Assembly (NCBI GenBank): GCA_937928405.1
Contig: CALFWZ010000019.1
Span: forward strand, 1 to 57,386
Direction of reading: 5' to 3'
Source of the DNA: an uncultured Saprospiraceae bacterium
GTDB lineage: Bacteria; Bacteroidota; Bacteroidia; Chitinophagales; Saprospiraceae
Length of the DNA stretch: 57,386 nucleotides
Part shown: positions 18,530 to 25,826 of the stretch, in pieces
Numbering within the stretch: the first letter of the stretch is position 1
Layout: each line of letters begins with the position of its first letter
Program-made: the position numbers and the translations under genes
Notes under the pieces: generated by a model
The model's database searches: none
Seen by the model: only the letters and a program-made list of their open reading frames with translations
Told to the model about the DNA's origin: nothing

Positions 18530-19036
18530 ATGGCGACTCAGTTAACACTTAATTTTCAGAATAAGGATTTAGCGGTTCAAGGCAACAGTAATCTTATTAT
18601 TGGTAGTATAATAGTAATTCTCATAGCTTGGATTTTTATACGATCAATTTGGGTGTTACCAATAATTGTTTTATTAATTATTTTAGAAATTATTAATTTA
18701 AAAACCGTCCATGGCCTTTTATCGTTTTCTATTCGAGAAGAAGCACTTTATTTTCAAGGCCCTGAAGACATTATGATGGAAGCGATACCTGTTGAGGAAA
18801 TCCGATTCCGTTGGGAATATGCTGGCATTGATCAGGGTGTTGAAAGCCTAAATAAACTGTATGCGATCATGGAGACTAAGCGAGGAATTATTCTAATTAC
18901 ACAAGAACTTTATCCTTGGGAAGTCCTTCACGCTGATTGGGAATATGAAATACTTAGGACGGTTCCTCAGGTTGATTATCGGGTGGATAAAGGATTGACT
19001 GACTTGAAGACGATGGTTGAAAAACGAAAACTTTGA
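18530..19036 (+). CDS. Small membrane protein, unknown
   Basis: 168 residues from the ATG at 18530; an upstream TTG at 18476 would add 18 residues without homology-like features. A pair of adjoining hydrophobic helices (about 22-58, LIIGSIIVILIAWIFI and LPIIVLLIILEIINL) is followed by a soluble beta-rich domain. That domain resembles the pattern of bacterial PH-like membrane proteins (LSFSIREEALYFQG, ITQELYPWEV), but the resemblance is weak. The family is not identified. Confidence 0.65.
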   Translation: MATQLTLNFQNKDLAVQGNSNLIIGSIIVILIAWIFIRSIWVLPIIVLLIILEIINLKTVHGLLSFSIREEALYFQGPEDIMMEAIPVEEIRFRWEYAGIDQGVESLNKLYAIMETKRGIILITQELYPWEVLHADWEYEILRTVPQVDYRVDKGLTDLKTMVEKRKL

Positions 19037-19050
19037 ATTTTATAATTAAT

Positions 19051-19083
19051 AAAAAAAAGTCCCTAGCTTCCGCTCAGGACTTT
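19051..19083 (-). terminator. Intrinsic terminator of the FKBP gene
   Basis: On the minus strand AAAGTCC pairs with GGACTTT. An inner AGC/GCT stem is closed by a GGAA (GNRA-type) tetraloop, and the outer stem runs into eight consecutive T residues. It sits between convergent genes and may also slow plus-strand transcription. Confidence 0.75.
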
Positions 19084-19117
19084 CCTAATATCTAATTATA
19101 AAACTGGAACACCAGAA

Positions 19118-19768
19118 TTACTTAATATCTAATAATTCTACTTCAAAAATTAAGGTGGTGAAAGGTCCGATTTTTGGTCCGGCACCGCGATCACCATAAG
19201 CTAAATCATATGGCAAAAACAATTTCCATTTAGAACCTACTGGCATTAGTTGTAATGCTTCTGTCCAACCAGAAATAACCTGTGTTACGCCAAAACTAGC
19301 AGGCTGACCACGTTCTACAGAAGAGTCAAATACAGTACCATCAATCAATGTACCATGATAATGAACCGAAACCTGAGAATCTTTGGTCGGTTTAGGACCT
19401 GTTCCTTCTTTCATGACTTCGTATTGTAGACCACTTGCTGTCGTCATCACTTCAGGACGCTTTTTATTGGCTTCTAAAAATGCTGCTCCTTTTGCCACTG
19501 TCTCTGTATGCTGAGAAGCTTTCTGCGCCTGTAAGTAGTCACGGAATATAGTTTCTGCCTCTGCTGCGCTGATGGCTAATGGCTGATCTTTTAATACATC
19601 ATTAATTCCCTTGGCAAGATCTTCTGGTTTTAAATCTGTGAGGTTTTGAGATTTTAATCCCTGGGCCATCATTACCCCAACACTGTAACTTAGTGAGTCC
19701 ATGTTTGTTTGTGCATTTAGCTGGTAACAAATGCTACCAATTAGTAATAGTAAAAATAATTTTTTCAT
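19118..19768 (-). CDS. FKBP-type peptidyl-prolyl cis-trans isomerase (FkpA/Mip-like), exported
   Basis: 216 residues. Signal peptide (about 1-19, ending YQLNAQ). An N-terminal helical dimerisation domain (about 22-95, SYSVGVMMAQGLKSQ onwards) is typical of FkpA, FklB and Mip. The FKBP catalytic domain (about 110-216) contains SVHYHGTLIDGTVFDSS, VISGWTEALQLMPVGSKWKL and AYGDRGAG, retaining the usual Tyr, Asp and Trp of the active pocket. The enzyme catalyses prolyl isomerisation and assists folding of proteins in the periplasm. It is a single gene with a clear terminator. Confidence 0.93.
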   Translation of the reverse strand: MKKLFLLLLIGSICYQLNAQTNMDSLSYSVGVMMAQGLKSQNLTDLKPEDLAKGINDVLKDQPLAISAAEAETIFRDYLQAQKASQHTETVAKGAAFLEANKKRPEVMTTASGLQYEVMKEGTGPKPTKDSQVSVHYHGTLIDGTVFDSSVERGQPASFGVTQVISGWTEALQLMPVGSKWKLFLPYDLAYGDRGAGPKIGPFTTLIFEVELLDIK

Positions 19769-19893
19769 CAGTAATTTAATTTTAATATCTTTTTCTTAAT
19801 TATAGTAAAAATGACCTTGGCCTTTTTGGGATAACCTAGTTCTAACGCAAAAGTGAAGGCACCATTGTGTAGAAAGGGCATTTTTAGAAAATC

Positions 19894-21282
19894 CTAACTT
19901 TTCATCTCCGCATAATATTCAAAAAAGTAGGGAATGGTCTCAATCCCACGGTAAAAATTGAATAAACCAAAATGTTCGTTTGGACTGTGAATATCATCAC
20001 TATCTAATCCAAATCCCATTAAAATAGAGTCGGTTTTTAATACTTTTTTAAATAAGGCCACAATCGGTATGCTACCGCCACCTCTCTGAGGGATAGGCAT
20101 TTTTCCGAAAGTCTTCTTCATCGCTTTTTCCGCTGCCCGATATTCGTCACTATCCGTAGAAACGACTACTGGATCTCCACCGTGGTGAGGAGTTACCTTA
20201 ACTTTTACTGAGTCAGGAGCTATTTTCTTAAAATGATCACTAAATAATTTAGTGATAGCTTCCGGTGTTTGATTTGGTACCAAACGCATGGAAATTTTAG
20301 CGTACGCTTTTGAAGGTAAAACTGTTTTAGCTCCTTCTCCTATATAGCCACCCCAAATTCCATTGACGTCTAGGGTAGGACGAATAGAGGTGCGTTCGAG
20401 TGTCGTATAACCTTTCTCTCCGTGAATGTCTTTGATTTTTAGATCTCTTTTATAACTAGTTTCACTGAATGGCGCCTCATTCATGGATTTACGCTCTTTG
20501 CGCGAAACAACTTCCACATCTTTATAAAAACCGGGAATGGTTATCTTGTTGTTTTTATCTTGTAAAGAGGCAATCATTTTTGATAAAACGTTAATGGGAT
20601 TGGCTACGGCACCTCCATAAACTCCTGAATGTAAATCACGGTTCGGGCCAGTGACTTCTACCTCTAAATAACTTAATCCCCGTAAACCAACCGTAATTGA
20701 CGGAGTCTTATTATTGATGATCGAAGTATCCGAAATTAGGACCATATCACAGTCCAACATTTTTTTGTTTTTCTTACAAAAAGTTTCCAAGTTGCTAGAT
20801 CCAACTTCCTCTTCCCCTTCAATCATAAACTTGACATTACACGGCAAAGCGTCGTGTGCCAGCATCGCTTCAAATGCTTTTAAGTGCATATATACTTGAC
20901 CTTTGTCATCACAAGCACCTCTAGCAAAAATCGCCCCTTTCGGATGTATCTTGGTCTTCTTAATCACGGGTTCAAATGGCGGAGAATCCCATAATTCCAT
21001 TGGATCTGGTGGTTGTACATCGTAGTGACCATAAACAAGAACCGTTGGCTTGGATTTATGGACCATTTTCTCACCGTAGACAATAGGGTGCCCCGCAGTT
21101 GGATGAATTTTTACTTTCTTTGCACCAGCAGCTTTAAGCTTGTCCGCTACGAATTTTGCCGTCTTTTTTACATCTTTTGCGTAGGCCGGATCGGCACTAA
21201 CAGAAGGGATTCTCAGAAAATCTAATAGTTCGTTTAGATATCTATCTTTATTTGCTTGGTGGTACTTTTTTAACTGGTCCAT
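19894..21282 (-). CDS. M20 family dipeptidase
   Basis: 462 residues. Cytosolic zinc metallopeptidase of the M20 family (carnosinase/CNDP-like branch). Metal ligands are visible in VYGHYDVQPPDP (H86, D88), GACDDKGQVYMH (bridging D125), EGEEEVGS (E157/E158), and a final HSPNEHF near residue 440. A lid/dimerisation domain occupies about 190-350. The family hydrolyses dipeptides or Xaa-His peptides; the exact preference is unknown. A -7 box lies 21 bases before the ATG, giving a short leader. Confidence 0.92.
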   Translation of the reverse strand: MDQLKKYHQANKDRYLNELLDFLRIPSVSADPAYAKDVKKTAKFVADKLKAAGAKKVKIHPTAGHPIVYGEKMVHKSKPTVLVYGHYDVQPPDPMELWDSPPFEPVIKKTKIHPKGAIFARGACDDKGQVYMHLKAFEAMLAHDALPCNVKFMIEGEEEVGSSNLETFCKKNKKMLDCDMVLISDTSIINNKTPSITVGLRGLSYLEVEVTGPNRDLHSGVYGGAVANPINVLSKMIASLQDKNNKITIPGFYKDVEVVSRKERKSMNEAPFSETSYKRDLKIKDIHGEKGYTTLERTSIRPTLDVNGIWGGYIGEGAKTVLPSKAYAKISMRLVPNQTPEAITKLFSDHFKKIAPDSVKVKVTPHHGGDPVVVSTDSDEYRAAEKAMKKTFGKMPIPQRGGGSIPIVALFKKVLKTDSILMGFGLDSDDIHSPNEHFGLFNFYRGIETIPYFFEYYAEMKS

Positions 21283-21302
21283 TGGTTATTTTAATTTTTT
21301 TG

Positions 21303-21310
21303 CAAATATA
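21303..21310 (-). promoter_or_regulatory. Putative -7 box for the dipeptidase gene
   Basis: On the minus strand TATATTTG, an exact match to TAnnTTTG. No clear TTTG lies at the expected spacing. The predicted leader is about 15 bases. Confidence 0.4.
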
Positions 21311-21481
21311 AGGATTATTAGAACATTCATATAGGTTTTTCGTTATTACTCGTTGATAAAAACGATCAAAGACCATATCAATATATAGGCTTATCCAAAG
21401 ACCAAAAAAGGTTAATTCACAATTAATTTTAATATCTTTCAATTAATCACACAATTTTTTATTTCTAAAAACAAAATTAAT

Positions 21482-22516
21482 ATGCAAAAAACTTACACCA
21501 TCTTCTTTTTTTTCTTCTTGATCATTCAACTGGTGGATGCTCAAAATGACCGATATGATTTTACGGTATCTAATGAACCTTACGTAAATCTAACCTCTGG
21601 CGAAATGGTAAATTTTGCTCCCGATGCAGACTGGGCTGACTTTGAAGAATTATTAGGATTAGAGGTAGATTTTGGATTTACCGTTAACATTTTGGGCTTA
21701 GATGGAGAGGATATGTTCAGTTTCTTAACCCCTGCGCTATTAGTCTCTAGTTTTGATGATGAAGCGGACGATCCAATACTCCCTTTTATTTTACCAACTA
21801 CTACCCAGATACAAAATCGAGGAATGATTGCTGGTAATGATCCTAGCCAAATTATTTTTGAAACTACAGGCAATCCGGGCGCGCAAATTTTTAAGTTGGA
21901 GTACCGTGATGTTGGATTTGCCAATGAATCATTCCTGGATGTTCCTTCTCAGAATATGTATACCAATTTTCAAACTTGGATCTACGAAGGTAGTGGTTGT
22001 ATTGAGTTCAGATATGGTGAAACCAGCATTACCGATCCAGATTTGATTTATGATGGAGATAGTGGGTCTGCTTCAGGATTATTTAGGTCCTTGACCTCGC
22101 AGTTGGAAGGAGATACCGTTCTCTATGCTATCTATACGACCGGTGATGCACAAAATCCAACAGTTTTTGAGGCAGAGAATACAACGGAAGAAGCGGGGAT
22201 AGGAGCCGTTGGCTTTCCTGGAGAAGGGATCGTTTATACCTTTTGTCCAGAAATAGGTGTCCATACTACGGACTTGAACACAGCACTTGACTGGGAAGTT
22301 TTTCCTAATCCAACCTCAGATAACTTGACGGTTGACCTAAAGGAAATTCCTTTTGCGAATTACGGCTTGATGGGAATGAATGGGAAAATCGTTCAAAAAG
22401 GAATCATCAATAGCGAACACCAAATTATCGATGTTCGTGATTTAACCTCAGGTATTTATATGCTTTCCATAGGAACAGATGAAGGAATAGCTACTAAACG
22501 ATTTTGGAAAAAATAG
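21482..22516 (+). CDS. Secreted protein with T9SS type A tail, unknown
   Basis: 344 residues. Signal peptide (about 1-20, ending LVDAQ). The acidic body (about 21-255) is likely beta-rich and resembles no enzyme I can name. It contains two cysteines far apart. The last 75 residues (WEVFPNPTSDNLTVDL to GIYMLSIGTDEGIATKRFWKK, landmark pieces FPNPTSDNLTV and GIYMLSI) form a T9SS type A sorting domain. It is therefore expected outside the outer membrane. It is monocistronic with a hairpin after the stop. Confidence 0.85.
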   Translation: MQKTYTIFFFFFLIIQLVDAQNDRYDFTVSNEPYVNLTSGEMVNFAPDADWADFEELLGLEVDFGFTVNILGLDGEDMFSFLTPALLVSSFDDEADDPILPFILPTTTQIQNRGMIAGNDPSQIIFETTGNPGAQIFKLEYRDVGFANESFLDVPSQNMYTNFQTWIYEGSGCIEFRYGETSITDPDLIYDGDSGSASGLFRSLTSQLEGDTVLYAIYTTGDAQNPTVFEAENTTEEAGIGAVGFPGEGIVYTFCPEIGVHTTDLNTALDWEVFPNPTSDNLTVDLKEIPFANYGLMGMNGKIVQKGIINSEHQIIDVRDLTSGIYMLSIGTDEGIATKRFWKK

Positions 22517-22532
22517 TTTTTTGTAGGATCGT

Positions 22533-22576
22533 TAAGTTGTGGAGCCGAAATCGACGATGTTTGGTTCCACAACTTA
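22533..22576. terminator. Hairpin between convergent genes
   Basis: TAAGTTGTGGA pairs perfectly (11 bp) with TCCACAACTTA across a 22-base loop. It lies 17 bases after the T9SS cargo stop and just beyond the GNAT stop on the other strand. There is no strong T-run on either side, so it is probably a bidirectional but weak terminator. Confidence 0.5.
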
Positions 22577-22581
22577 GCAAG

Positions 22582-23112
22582 TTAAAAGACCGTCCCTAAA
22601 AAGTCAACGATACCAGCCGACCATTCCTTATCTCCTAATGATTTCACTAATAAGGCTTCGGATAGGTGATGATTTTTTACTCCAAGAGTTTGATGATCAT
22701 TAATAAACAACCATCGACAAGTATTACTTTTTATTTGATATCCATTGTTTAAATACAATTGATTGTCAGAAGCCGTTAAAATGATAAAATCAATGCTGTT
22801 ATCTTTGCCAAGTTCTTCGAGTTGTTTAAGCAGATTAGCAGCTATATTCTGCTTTCGAAATTGGGCGTCCACGCAAATATCAACCACTCCAAAAATGGAA
22901 TAGGGAATTTGATCAAGTGCGATCATCCGATGTTCGACGGCAAGATGGGCGATCAATAGTTCTCCTTGAAAAACTAGATATCGAAAATTAGGAAGTTGTT
23001 TAAAATAAGTCCTACCTTTTGGGTAGCCTGGAAAGCATTCAGCAAAAAGCTGTTGGATGGCTTTTTTTTGGTCAAGAGTTATCCTAAATTCTTCGATTCG
23101 TTGGATGTTCAT
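22582..23112 (-). CDS. GNAT family N-acetyltransferase
   Basis: 176 residues, the size of a single GNAT domain. The acetyl-CoA binding region is visible as IFGVVDICVDAQFRKQNIAANLLKQLEE (landmarks VVDICVDAQFRKQNIA), where the Q/R-x-x-G/A loop appears as RKQNIA. It is followed by IDFIILTASDNQLYLNNGYQ, typical of the last strands of the fold. The acceptor cannot be predicted. It immediately follows a short membrane-protein remnant on the same strand, with overlapping or abutting stop and start. Confidence 0.8.
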   Translation of the reverse strand: MNIQRIEEFRITLDQKKAIQQLFAECFPGYPKGRTYFKQLPNFRYLVFQGELLIAHLAVEHRMIALDQIPYSIFGVVDICVDAQFRKQNIAANLLKQLEELGKDNSIDFIILTASDNQLYLNNGYQIKSNTCRWLFINDHQTLGVKNHHLSEALLVKSLGDKEWSAGIVDFLGTVF

Positions 23113-23113
23113 T

Positions 23114-23368
23114 TTAATGAAAATGCGGTGTCAATAAATCTGTTAATTGTTGGTTCGTTAATTTTCCTTGAAAAGCAAAACCAATTGAACCAGTCTCTTC
23201 TGAAACTATGAAAATGAACAGGATTTCTATAAATATATTAAAGACAATCGTGCCTCGTAGAATGGTAAATAACAAGTGAAACAGATACCCTACGATGAGA
23301 ATATCTAAATTATCCCATATTTGGATGCTTAAAAATTCTATATCCAACAACCCTAGTGGAAAGATCAT
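23114..23368 (-). pseudogene. Apparent remnant of diadenylate cyclase CdaA (membrane part only)
   Basis: An 84-codon open frame from the ATG at 23368. Its first about 55 residues (LGLLDIEFLSIQIWDNLDIL and LFTILRGTIVFNIFIEIL) closely resemble, from memory of the family, the N-terminal transmembrane segment of CdaA. In CdaA this is the D-x-x-D-(I/L)-LLV stretch followed by a Y-x-L-(I/L/M)-RG-(T/S)-x-A-x-NIFIG motif. The sequence then diverges and stops, and no DAC catalytic domain exists in any frame nearby. It ends beside the GNAT start. Alternative: a short intact membrane protein that coincidentally resembles CdaA. No similarity search could be run. Confidence 0.45.
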
Positions 23369-23380
23369 CCCTTTTTTATG

Positions 23381-23388
23381 TAAATTTG
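23381..23388 (+). promoter_or_regulatory. Putative -7 box for the Lys-tract protein / miaE unit
   Basis: TAAATTTG, an exact match to TAnnTTTG, placed 23 bases before the ATG at 23412. No TTTG is seen at the standard distance upstream. Confidence 0.4.
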
Positions 23389-23411
23389 TTGCAATTAAAA
23401 ATACAATTAAC

Positions 23412-24707
23412 ATGCAAGTTAGAAAAATTTTACCGCTTCTAGGGACAATGTTTCTTTTATGCTGCTCCTTTTTTATGGAGGCACAGGTCCTTACTACCAA
23501 TCAGGATGGAGAAAAAATTGTGGTCTATTCTGATGGCTCATGGGCTTATTTTGATGGATTAGATCCTGAAGAGCAAGCAGCTATTAGTGAGTCTTCAAAA
23601 AAGCGTGAAAAAAAGAAGAAAAAGAAGAAAAAATCAAAAAAAGGAAAAAAGGAAAAGAAAGAAAAAAAGCGCGATAAAACTGCCAAAGCAAAAGATGCTT
23701 CTAAAAAGAAAAAACAACAATATTCTGATGCTGAGGAAGAACTGGCAAGACAAGAGGCCATTCAAAGAGCAGATTGGGCTGCCATGGAAGAAATGAGAAC
23801 AAAGAATCTTAAGATTCAGGCTGGACAAGAATTAGGAGTGATTCGTAATGAACTTTCAGCTGCTTATTCTAACACCGATATTTCAGTCAAAGATTTAGAT
23901 GCGTTGGATAAGAAATATAAAAACCAACAGGTAGTCCTCAATAACGCCGCAGCTACTCATCGAGAAGCAGAAGAATTTTTAAAGAAAATGGAGGGTATGA
24001 TAGACATGAAAAAGTCTAAGCGAGATAAACAGTTGGCTGAAATTAATCAAATGCAAGAAAGCGATGCCAATCAATGGGCTAGTGATTTAACTGATTCAGG
24101 AGAGGCAGTGCGAAAAACTAGTTCGAAGAAAAAGGATCGAAAAAATGGAAAATCAATGTTAGTCTCTAATGAAGATTTGATGATGTATCCTCCAACTCCT
24201 CCCTGTAATCTAGCATATGATGGGGTGGATGAGTTTACAGGGAAACGCCGCTGGGAAATGCCAAAACAAGTATTTTTTGCACATACCTCAGAACGCCTAA
24301 AACCATTTTTTAAAGAAAAAAATCATATTACCGTTGAAGGCTTTCTTTCTGGGGCAAGTGGTAATGGTGGTACTTATTACCTAAACTTAAATATCATTAT
24401 TCTTTCTGAAATGGCTCAACGAGAATTTGGAGTTTTAGAAAAAGCGAGTATTCTTTCCTTAAAATTAATCAATGGCAATACCGTAAAATTATTCAACACC
24501 AAAACTTCTACAGGGAGTGTCGATAAAGTTGAAAAACTGGTTGAATACCGAGCGCAATACATGATTAATTCTGATAACCTGAAATCATTACGAAAAAGTG
24601 AAGTTGATAAAGCCCGGATTGTTTGGGGTACTGGATATGAAGATTATGAAGTGTACAATCTCGATTTTTTTATTGACCAGATTGACTGTCTAGAAAAAAA
24701 TAAATAA
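23412..24707 (+). CDS. Exported protein with a very basic Lys-rich tract and coiled coil, unknown
   Basis: 431 residues from the ATG at 23412, which begins a signal peptide (about 1-24, ending FMEAQ); an in-frame start upstream at 23295 would bury it. A short Trp/Tyr-containing segment (about 26-50, IVVYSDGSWAYF) resembles the start of other Bacteroidota exported proteins. Residues 63-101 form an extremely lysine-rich tract with eight Lys in a row. A long helical coiled coil follows (about 105-260). The C-terminal domain (about 285-430) begins PPTPPCNLAYDGVDEFTG and is beta-rich. I know no function. The stop lies 3 bases before miaE, so the two form an operon. Confidence 0.75.
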   Translation: MQVRKILPLLGTMFLLCCSFFMEAQVLTTNQDGEKIVVYSDGSWAYFDGLDPEEQAAISESSKKREKKKKKKKKSKKGKKEKKEKKRDKTAKAKDASKKKKQQYSDAEEELARQEAIQRADWAAMEEMRTKNLKIQAGQELGVIRNELSAAYSNTDISVKDLDALDKKYKNQQVVLNNAAATHREAEEFLKKMEGMIDMKKSKRDKQLAEINQMQESDANQWASDLTDSGEAVRKTSSKKKDRKNGKSMLVSNEDLMMYPPTPPCNLAYDGVDEFTGKRRWEMPKQVFFAHTSERLKPFFKEKNHITVEGFLSGASGNGGTYYLNLNIIILSEMAQREFGVLEKASILSLKLINGNTVKLFNTKTSTGSVDKVEKLVEYRAQYMINSDNLKSLRKSEVDKARIVWGTGYEDYEVYNLDFFIDQIDCLEKNK

Positions 24708-24710
24708 AAG

Positions 24711-25292
24711 ATGTTAGGACTTAAATTGCCAACCGATCCACGTTGGGTAAATTTGGCTGAAATGGATTTGGCAGAAATTTTAACTGACCATGCGTATTGC
24801 GAACAAAAAGCGGCTACCTCATGCATTAGCTTGATTCAACAATATCCAGAAAAAATAGATATGGTTCGTGAAATCGCTCCCATCGTGACAGAAGAGTGGG
24901 GGCACTTCCGACTGGTACTTGCTGAAATGGATAAGCGCAACCTTAAACTCGGTCAACAACGTAAGGATGAATACGTCAATGCGCTTCGAAAATTTCAAAA
25001 AAAAGACGGAAGCTGGGAAGATCGATTGGTGGAAAAATTGTTGGTCTTTGCACTGATTGAAGCTCGTAGTTGTGAAAGATTTCGTTTATTATCGCTCCAC
25101 ATTGCAGATGATGATCTCAAGGAGTTTTACCATAAATTTATGGTTTCAGAAGCAGGACACTATCGGATGTTTATCGATTTAGCTAAACGCTATGGTGGCG
25201 AAGAACGAGTTAAAGTCAGATGGCAAGAATATTTAGAGAAAGAGGCTGAAATTTTAAATGAGATGACTTTGCGAGGCGATCGGATGCATTGA
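24711..25292 (+). CDS. miaE: tRNA-(ms2io6A37) hydroxylase MiaE
   Basis: 193 residues, full length. MiaE is a non-haem diiron monooxygenase that hydroxylates the isopentenyl group of ms2i6A37 in tRNAs reading U-starting codons. The ferritin-like four-helix bundle shows the expected ligand pairs: E31 (DHAYCEQKAA), E62 and H65 (EEWGHF), E117 (IEARSCERF), E147 and H150 (SEAGHYRMF). It requires the MiaA and MiaB products, which are not in this window. It is second in an operon, 3 bases after the Lys-tract protein gene. Confidence 0.95.
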   Translation: MLGLKLPTDPRWVNLAEMDLAEILTDHAYCEQKAATSCISLIQQYPEKIDMVREIAPIVTEEWGHFRLVLAEMDKRNLKLGQQRKDEYVNALRKFQKKDGSWEDRLVEKLLVFALIEARSCERFRLLSLHIADDDLKEFYHKFMVSEAGHYRMFIDLAKRYGGEERVKVRWQEYLEKEAEILNEMTLRGDRMH

Positions 25293-25331
25293 TTCTATCA
25301 GTTTTTCTTACCATTTTATAACAAGTTCAGA

Positions 25332-25682
25332 ATGAAAGTTGGTAAATATCTTCTATTTATTTTATCCTTCATTTTATTAGTCGTTAATTTTTTTAGAGTT
25401 TATATCCTAATCTGGGGTTGGAAAAAATTAGGCCGGATGCCTGAATTTATTGATGGAGCAAAAATTTTAAAACCTATTTTTATTAGCTGGCAGACTGATG
25501 AAAATTTACTGCTTGCGGCTCACTTTCTTACAATACTGCTTATCTTAATCATGATTCCCATTGTGATTAAGGAAATTTTAAAGCCATATCGTAAAATTTG
25601 GCTTACCTATCCAATTCTAATCATCTTTTTTGAAGTTTTGTTAAGGTCTACTACAGGGTATGATTATATTATGTTTGATTAA
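25332..25682 (+). CDS. Small membrane protein, unknown
   Basis: 116 residues with three predicted membrane helices (about 4-27, 54-80 and 91-108; for example YLLFILSFILLVVNFFRVYI and LIIFFEVLLRST). It has no recognisable family. It begins 39 bases after miaE in the same direction, so cotranscription is likely, but no functional link is apparent. Confidence 0.6.
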   Translation: MKVGKYLLFILSFILLVVNFFRVYILIWGWKKLGRMPEFIDGAKILKPIFISWQTDENLLLAAHFLTILLILIMIPIVIKEILKPYRKIWLTYPILIIFFEVLLRSTTGYDYIMFD

Positions 25683-25826
25683 GTGGATTTTTATTAAAAA
25701 TAGGACTATTTCGAAATCTGTATCTTTCAATTTAATTTTCCTTCTAGTGTAAAATATCACTTTTAATTTTCTGATTTTTTTGAAACTGTTTATTGAACAA
25801 TCCCTAATGATTGACTGTAATTTTGT

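Noticed and set aside
23546..23828. Minus-strand and shifted open frames over the Lys-rich tract
   Set aside because: They consist of Phe- and Ser-rich complement or frame-shifted translations of A-rich codons and lack start and context.
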